From the IMG/VR virus record IMGVR_UViG_3300005529_000065, positions 1-40,906 of that record: 40,906 nt of DNA. One strand, 5' to 3'. Under the pieces are notes generated by a model. It saw only the letters and a list, made by a program, of their open reading frames with translations. It made no database searches and was not told where the DNA came from. The DNA comes from a virus. The position numbers were made by a program, and so were the translations under genes. Within the stretch, counting starts at the first letter, position 1, and the number at the start of each line of letters is the position of its first letter. Below, in pieces: positions 36,801 through 40,906 of the stretch.

Positions 36801-39642
36801 GGCGAACCTTGAGGACGCCCGGACGAACCTGTCGCGGGCTACTGCCGCGTTCGAGCAGAAGTACGGGAAGCCCCTGGCTGAGGTTCAGGCCCGCGCGGCC
36901 GACCAGTCCCTGACCCCGGCGGATCGTCGGGTGGCTGAACGGCAACTGAAGGCGCACAACGACAACGTGTCGAAGTTGCGTGACGGTGTCACTCAGGCGC
37001 AGATGGCGTTGGACGCGCACGGGGATCTGCCGGCGGTTGCGCGGTCTGCCCGGGACAACATGGTCGCGGGGTGGGTGGATCGCCGTGAGGCGGCGTTCTT
37101 CCACTTCATGGGCCGCATGTCTTTGAAGGTTATTCAGGACATGAACCCGAAGGACGTTGAGCGTCTGTGGGAGTGGGCTCAGCACCCTGAGGGCCAACGC
37201 ATCATGGGCCACGCCTTGAATGAGGCGGCGGACCGGTCTATGCGGAACGCGACTCCGGACATTCAGCCGGGGAAGCGGGCGCAGAAGGTCCGGGTGAAAC
37301 TGGACACGTTCGGCACGAAGTCGGCCGCTGGCGATGAGGGCGCGAAGGCTTGGTCCTGGGCGCTTGAGGACCAGTCCAGCAACCCGTTGCTGCAACCGGC
37401 GATGCTGCACGCGGATGACACGCAGGCCGCGGAGAAGGCTGTCCTGGCTGCGATCAAGGCGCATCCGGAGTGGAAGAAGACGATGACCCTGTTCGCGGGG
37501 AAGTCGGATGAGACTGTGGCGCAGCAGGCCGTGAAGGAAGTTCAGGCTCACCTGTCGTTCGGGAACACGGCGGAGGGTCCGGGCCAGTTGAACCGGGACC
37601 TGTTCGCCCGGATGATCAAGGAGGACCCGGAGACGGGTATCCGCACCCTGAACCCCGAGGCGTGGACCCCGGAGCGTTTGCAGGAGATCCCCGGGAAGTT
37701 CCGGCCGGAGCAGGTGTTCGCACCGGATTCGCATCTGGTGGAGGACAACTCGAAGGACGGCTTCTACACGCGGCTGGTGCAGGACGGCTTCTCCCGGATG
37801 GGGAAGTGGATCTCATTCCTGGGCCGCAGCGACCAGGCCGTGTCGGAGTACCTGAACGCCCGCAAGGTGCTGCAGCCGTGGGAGGAGATGTACGCCAACC
37901 ACCTGGCCCACGTCGGGCTGGAGGAAGGCGTCGAGCCGACCGCCGAGGAGATGGCGAAGGCCCAGGCGATTGCCAAGGACCAGGCCATCAAGAACGCGTC
38001 CAGCCAAGCGCTGGCCCGCACTCTGCGGTTCGTCGACCACCCCGGTGTGCGTTCCCAGGCCGCTGTCCTGATGCGGAACATGGCGCCGTTCTGGCGCGCC
38101 GAGCAGGGTTTCCTTGAGCGGTGGGGGCAGACGTTCCGGTACGCCCCGTCCGCGTTGGGAAAGCTTGAGGAGACTGCGCATTTCCTGCAGACGACTCCGT
38201 ACCTGCACAAGGACGCCAACGGGAACACGTACATGTCGTTGCCGTTCACGCGGCAGATGACCAGGTTCGTGGACGACATCGGCCACGCGACCGGGCTGCC
38301 GCTTCAGTATCTGCCGATCCCGAACACGATCAGCGGGAACATCCTGCGGTCATCGCCCGGGTTCAACGTGGACTTCCTGAAGCACCCGATCAACGGCCCG
38401 ATCGTGACGCTGCCGCTGCAGACGTGGCAGATGTTCACGCACGGTTCGACCCCGGATCTTCTGTTGAAGACCCTGGGTGGGGATCAGGCGACGACGCAGG
38501 CCGGCCAGGGTTTCGAGGGTGCGTTCTTGAACTCGCTGCCGTCGGCTATCCGGCCGCTGATGCAGTTGGCGTTCAACCAGGATCAGTACCGTGAGACTGC
38601 GACGATGCAGGCCATCGCGACGATCCAGAGCAACCCGGAGCTGGCGTTGCCGACGGATGCCACGTCGGCGCAGAAGCAGGCGTGGCTGAACCGGGTCAAC
38701 GCTGCTGCGCTCGGGATGGCGTTGACTGAGGCGTTGTTCCGTCCGTTCGACCCGATGCCCATCACCAATGAGGCTCCTATTCCGGCGGCGGACCCGGCTG
38801 CTCAGGCGGCTGGCCTGTTGAACGTGAAGCAGGAGTTCAACCAGATGGTGAAGGACTCCGGTGGGGATTACATCCAGGCGTACAACTACTGGGTGGCTGC
38901 CCACCCGGATGAGATCCCGTTCTTGACGGGACAGTCGGAGTCGTCTGGTGGGCCTTCGATTCCGGACACACAGCAGGCGTTCGACTGGATGCAGAACAAC
39001 CAGCAGTTGATCAAGGATTACCCGCTGGCTGCCACCTACCTGATTCCGCAGCCGGGATCTAGCGGTGACACGTTCTCGTTCGCGCCGTTCCAGATGGCCC
39101 AGCAGTTGGGTCTGGTGAAGAACCTGTCGGCGCGGGACTACCTGTCGAAGGTTCAGGAGAAGTCGAACATCAACACGTACTACCAGATGAAGGATCAGGA
39201 GGCCCAGGAGATCGGGGACCTGTCCCCGTATTCGGCGGCTGCCGCGCAGATCCGGGCCAAGTGGAACGCGAAGATCCAGCCCTGGTTGGCCCTGAACCCG
39301 GATGTGGCTACGTACGTGAACGACTCCAGCAACCGTGCCGACACCCGGAACCAGACGGTGGTTCAGATGGTGCAGATGTTGGACGCGCATCCGGAGCTGT
39401 TGAACACGCAGGCCGGGAAGGTCATGAACGGTTTCGTTGGTTTGTTTGTGCAGTACCAGTCGAACATGGCGGGGATCATGGCCCACGGGATGGCGAAGAC
39501 CACCCAGCAGAAGGCTCTGACGAACCAGTTCGACCAGGAGGCGCAGCAGATTGCGAACGGTTCGCCGACTGGGCAAATGCTTTACAACTCGCTGTTCCGT
39601 GACATGGAGCAGACCGACATCGCGGCGGTTGGGGGTATCTGA
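33862..39642 (+). CDS. giant structural protein, probable internal/ejection protein
   Basis: 1926 residues from GTG 33862, with GGAGGACC upstream. Mostly alpha-helical and Ala/Gln-rich. Features: a glycine-zipper segment near residues 350-395 (AGGVGGSLAGPEG; GGLVGGVAGAAGGIL); a RPAFIIRSNIEEALN block near 810; coiled coil near 975-1065 (MQQLQANLEDARTNLSRATA). No lysozyme motif is clear. It lies between portal and scaffold, not after tail genes, so tape measure is unlikely; transport into the cell with the DNA, as for large podovirus internal proteins, is the best guess. Its TGA overlaps the next ATG. Confidence 0.75.
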   Translation: MTYPGTPNPAAVTFGDTLSGNPQLVNDPSLAYPTAMAGLSADQQVQVTNAGAGNSIKDYLTALPAAEQPKAWAALNGQQQQLALASGYQTGLAQAQQSRVTAPENQGGKSWLSRIGGDVLGAVKTGVTDTVDSVWNAGAKVLSMAGIPLKYVQRAANTGILDITDLAEGNPISIGRAWAQAGSAPMTQDSYNDLVKQFGQPMMDLVRSAQKGDDPEALAGQLLAKAKADPANAAMYNQQIAAIQNAQNSPEFKQALIAANNHLISPGRIVTSWAANALSTVTGGNVDLYQHKVLYGLLSGPVDAMFDFQADPLMLAGKLHEEAAVMRRGIQIAENYAGEDLAKVGGALAEGAGEAAAGAEAGAEAGGVGGSLAGPEGTAVGGLVGGVAGAAGGILSTILQWANKGGSQRLAHVIAQHAAGGDGFQPIADAAAFQNRLRQVFSVPSVQRYFDGMGARVQTVMSGTAEGATEADRDAAAAAMKSMRRDYPRFAPVLDSLVEAGVTDAHKAENFFNNYKGFQLLTQGVPASRVPLMAARTQLGENIKKFISPGAVFDFLENGHKLTQDDMNDIKTHIAGLTQEVSPESRAAALGGQNLAEGTTAAQANLHVANLLSQAQFDTWRGKTATIMRRIGSKIPTFGEGNVLYHDGLDAEGKPVSEPTQEFTRFVKMFAPSFYADQVGQAYAAADLAGRKNIAASMLHMMGDSAGITKTAAGRDSWARVIGALNEDGQAKYTLTDLGQMPDGRNVVADPGKARPYTVMPSIKEFYAQSAKHGVLAHTVGWTNKDVVDSLVDKIWRPFVLIRPAFIIRSNIEEALNHILRNGPGDKFMSMIRRSAGNELARQQKEKLGIDAAKANQALSEHIAAVKSVYGDDATVEKLRAATTGDTQDMRTVADKWASLKANAQEATNAFEQHPGVLDPDHSRFTKLALMPITQSSRAFTAALRKVPVDAQFFGRGFKSSGAEIRDAIEAHGTQMQQLQANLEDARTNLSRATAAFEQKYGKPLAEVQARAADQSLTPADRRVAERQLKAHNDNVSKLRDGVTQAQMALDAHGDLPAVARSARDNMVAGWVDRREAAFFHFMGRMSLKVIQDMNPKDVERLWEWAQHPEGQRIMGHALNEAADRSMRNATPDIQPGKRAQKVRVKLDTFGTKSAAGDEGAKAWSWALEDQSSNPLLQPAMLHADDTQAAEKAVLAAIKAHPEWKKTMTLFAGKSDETVAQQAVKEVQAHLSFGNTAEGPGQLNRDLFARMIKEDPETGIRTLNPEAWTPERLQEIPGKFRPEQVFAPDSHLVEDNSKDGFYTRLVQDGFSRMGKWISFLGRSDQAVSEYLNARKVLQPWEEMYANHLAHVGLEEGVEPTAEEMAKAQAIAKDQAIKNASSQALARTLRFVDHPGVRSQAAVLMRNMAPFWRAEQGFLERWGQTFRYAPSALGKLEETAHFLQTTPYLHKDANGNTYMSLPFTRQMTRFVDDIGHATGLPLQYLPIPNTISGNILRSSPGFNVDFLKHPINGPIVTLPLQTWQMFTHGSTPDLLLKTLGGDQATTQAGQGFEGAFLNSLPSAIRPLMQLAFNQDQYRETATMQAIATIQSNPELALPTDATSAQKQAWLNRVNAAALGMALTEALFRPFDPMPITNEAPIPAADPAAQAAGLLNVKQEFNQMVKDSGGDYIQAYNYWVAAHPDEIPFLTGQSESSGGPSIPDTQQAFDWMQNNQQLIKDYPLAATYLIPQPGSSGDTFSFAPFQMAQQLGLVKNLSARDYLSKVQEKSNINTYYQMKDQEAQEIGDLSPYSAAAAQIRAKWNAKIQPWLALNPDVATYVNDSSNRADTRNQTVVQMVQMLDAHPELLNTQAGKVMNGFVGLFVQYQSNMAGIMAHGMAKTTQQKALTNQFDQEAQQIANGSPTGQMLYNSLFRDMEQTDIAAVGGI

Positions 39643-40906
39643 TGGCTAACGCACCTGGCACTGGCGGTCCTACGGACGCTAGTCAAGAGGCTATTGCCTT
39701 GCAGGCGCAGCAGGATATCCCCACTCCGCCCGCTGTCGGCGGTCAGGCCCCGGGCGCTACTGGCGCTCAGGCGACGGTTCCGGTGACTATCGCCGGGTCG
39801 ACGTCGAACGTCAACGTGGAGCCCGGGGCGAACTTCCTGGCCGACTGGATCAACCAGGAAGTGATGACGGCGGACTCGCAGTGGGCGGGTCTGCAGTTGA
39901 CCGAGGATGACGCTGTCATCTACAACGGCCACCTGTACCCGTCGATGGCTGCCGCGAACGCGCAGTACACCCAGGATCTGAGCGACTGGGTGAAGGGTGG
40001 CGGCGGGGTTTCCGACCTGACGAGCCAGCTCGCCAATGGTGCGGCGGGTAAGCCCGGCACCCCGCAGCCTCCGGACATCAATGCTATCGCCACTGAAGTG
40101 ATGAACAAGATGGGCATCAGCCCGGACGACCAAGTCCTGTACATGAATCAGATCATGGGCAGTGGCGGTAACGGTGGGGCTGGTTACGGTGCCATGCAGT
40201 TGTCGGCGCAGGCGAAGAACGTGGCCACGCAGATCCGCGCAGCGGCTAATAACGCTGGGGTCAACTTGGGTTACAAGTTGAACTCTGACTTCTCGTGGTC
40301 TGCGATCGGTGGCGGTGCTGGCGCCACGGGGTCCGCTCCGGCGGCGGGCGCCACTGGGGGTACTGGCGCCACGGGGGCTACGGGCGCGCCTGCGGCGCCG
40401 ACGAAGGACCCGTCGCTGATCCAGTACGTGCAGCAGTGGTTCTCGACGGCGTCGTCTACTCAGATCGCCCAGTTGCAGCGGCAGATGGCCGCAGCGGGCA
40501 TGAGCGTGTCTGGGATGAATGGGCAGATCGACCGGAACACGGTCGACAATTTCGCGAATCTGTTGCAGACGACCCAGATGAATATCGACAAGGGTGACCC
40601 TGCGGCGACGTGGCAGTCGACGCTGAACGACGCGATCAAGAAGAACGGTTACACGCTCAACGCGAACGGCGACTACCAGAAGACTACGTCGGACACGATG
40701 AACCTGACGCCCATTCTGGCGCAGACCGCGTTCACGCAGGCCGTCGGTAGGGCGCCGTCGGCTGACGAGTTGAAGAATTTCATGGGCGCGTTCAATGCGA
40801 TCACGGCCGCGAACCCGATCACGTCGACCACGACGATCGGCTCGAAGGGCGACGTGTCCACTTCGACTCCGTCCTACAGCGAGAAGGCTGACACGGTACA
40901 GGCAGC
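39642..40906 (+). CDS. N-terminal part of 608-aa structural protein (continues at 1..562)
   Basis: Starts at ATG 39642 inside the previous stop (TGATG) and runs off the window with two bases of a codon, completed by base 1. N-terminal region Ala/Pro/Gln-rich; residues about 225-250 hold collagen-like triplets ([15 protein letters not shown]); then helical segments such as IQYVQQWFSTASSTQIAQLQ. With the 187 residues at 1-562 the protein has 608 residues. It lies between the giant protein and the scaffold. A role as internal or tail-tip protein is inference. Confidence 0.82.
   Translation, partial: MANAPGTGGPTDASQEAIALQAQQDIPTPPAVGGQAPGATGAQATVPVTIAGSTSNVNVEPGANFLADWINQEVMTADSQWAGLQLTEDDAVIYNGHLYPSMAAANAQYTQDLSDWVKGGGGVSDLTSQLANGAAGKPGTPQPPDINAIATEVMNKMGISPDDQVLYMNQIMGSGGNGGAGYGAMQLSAQAKNVATQIRAAANNAGVNLGYKLNSDFSWSAIGGGAGATGSAPAAGATGGTGATGATGAPAAPTKDPSLIQYVQQWFSTASSTQIAQLQRQMAAAGMSVSGMNGQIDRNTVDNFANLLQTTQMNIDKGDPAATWQSTLNDAIKKNGYTLNANGDYQKTTSDTMNLTPILAQTAFTQAVGRAPSADELKNFMGAFNAITAANPITSTTTIGSKGDVSTSTPSYSEKADTVQA

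Noticed and set aside
33844-37734. Very long leftward open frame of 1296 codons opposite the giant gene
   Set aside because: Product is Arg/His/Leu-rich, the typical antisense shadow of GC-rich coding DNA; similar leftward shadows lie opposite the portal, tail and terminase genes.

Overview
The window looks like one complete, circularly closed genome (40,906 bp) of a temperate phage of a sporulating, Streptomyces-like actinomycete. Closure: the gene that runs off the right end (from 39642) joins in frame to the open frame entering at base 1, giving one 608-codon protein. Host: GC-rich sequence with frequent GTG/TTG starts, a WhiB-like Fe-S regulator and an SsgA-like protein, two families typical of actinobacteria. 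A tyrosine integrase makes it temperate. Terminase, portal, scaffold and capsid genes are present, but there is no tape-measure gene with frameshifted tail chaperones, so I infer a short-tailed (podovirus-like) virion.

Layout. (1) Late rightward operon, 27.7 kb to the end and on from base 1 to about 11.96 kb: small zinc-ribbon proteins, terminase (with an HNH gene beside it), portal, a 1926-residue structural protein, a 608-residue structural protein, tRNA-Gln, scaffold, capsid, a duplicated cassette of collagen-like plus small Cys-rich proteins, adaptor, fibre and tail proteins, then membrane proteins and a two-domain endolysin. It ends in strong hairpins at 11.97-12.07 kb. (2) Leftward integrase plus a small Cys/His protein, 12.09-13.36 kb. 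(3) Divergent control region and a rightward HTH protein (candidate repressor). (4) Rightward early genes, 14.3-25.4 kb: SsgA-like, WhiB-like, Cas4/RecB-like nuclease, RecA-fold ATPase, resolvase-like nuclease, primase split into zinc and TOPRIM ORFs, two HNH nucleases, C39-like cysteine peptidase, DUF3310, metallophosphoesterase. No DNA polymerase is visible, so replication probably uses the host enzyme. (5) A short leftward cluster of tiny genes, 25.5-26.6 kb. (6) An intergenic block at 26.8-27.2 kb rich in inverted repeats, a membrane-protein gene, and tandem terminators before the late operon.

Most unusual: the leftward cluster carries three separate sequences with the full conserved hammerhead ribozyme core (CUGAUGA, GAAA, UC at the cleavage site) and well-paired stems. 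Two have the type II permutation and one is type III. Each lies directly upstream of a small gene, and two include that gene's ribosome-binding site or start codon in their own helices. In addition, a 14-16 bp asymmetric element (consensus TTAGTTGACAGTGCTA) recurs 14 times at transcription-unit boundaries, resembling the stoperator system of L5-like mycobacteriophages. A roughly 200-nt tmRNA-like RNA candidate precedes the WhiB gene.
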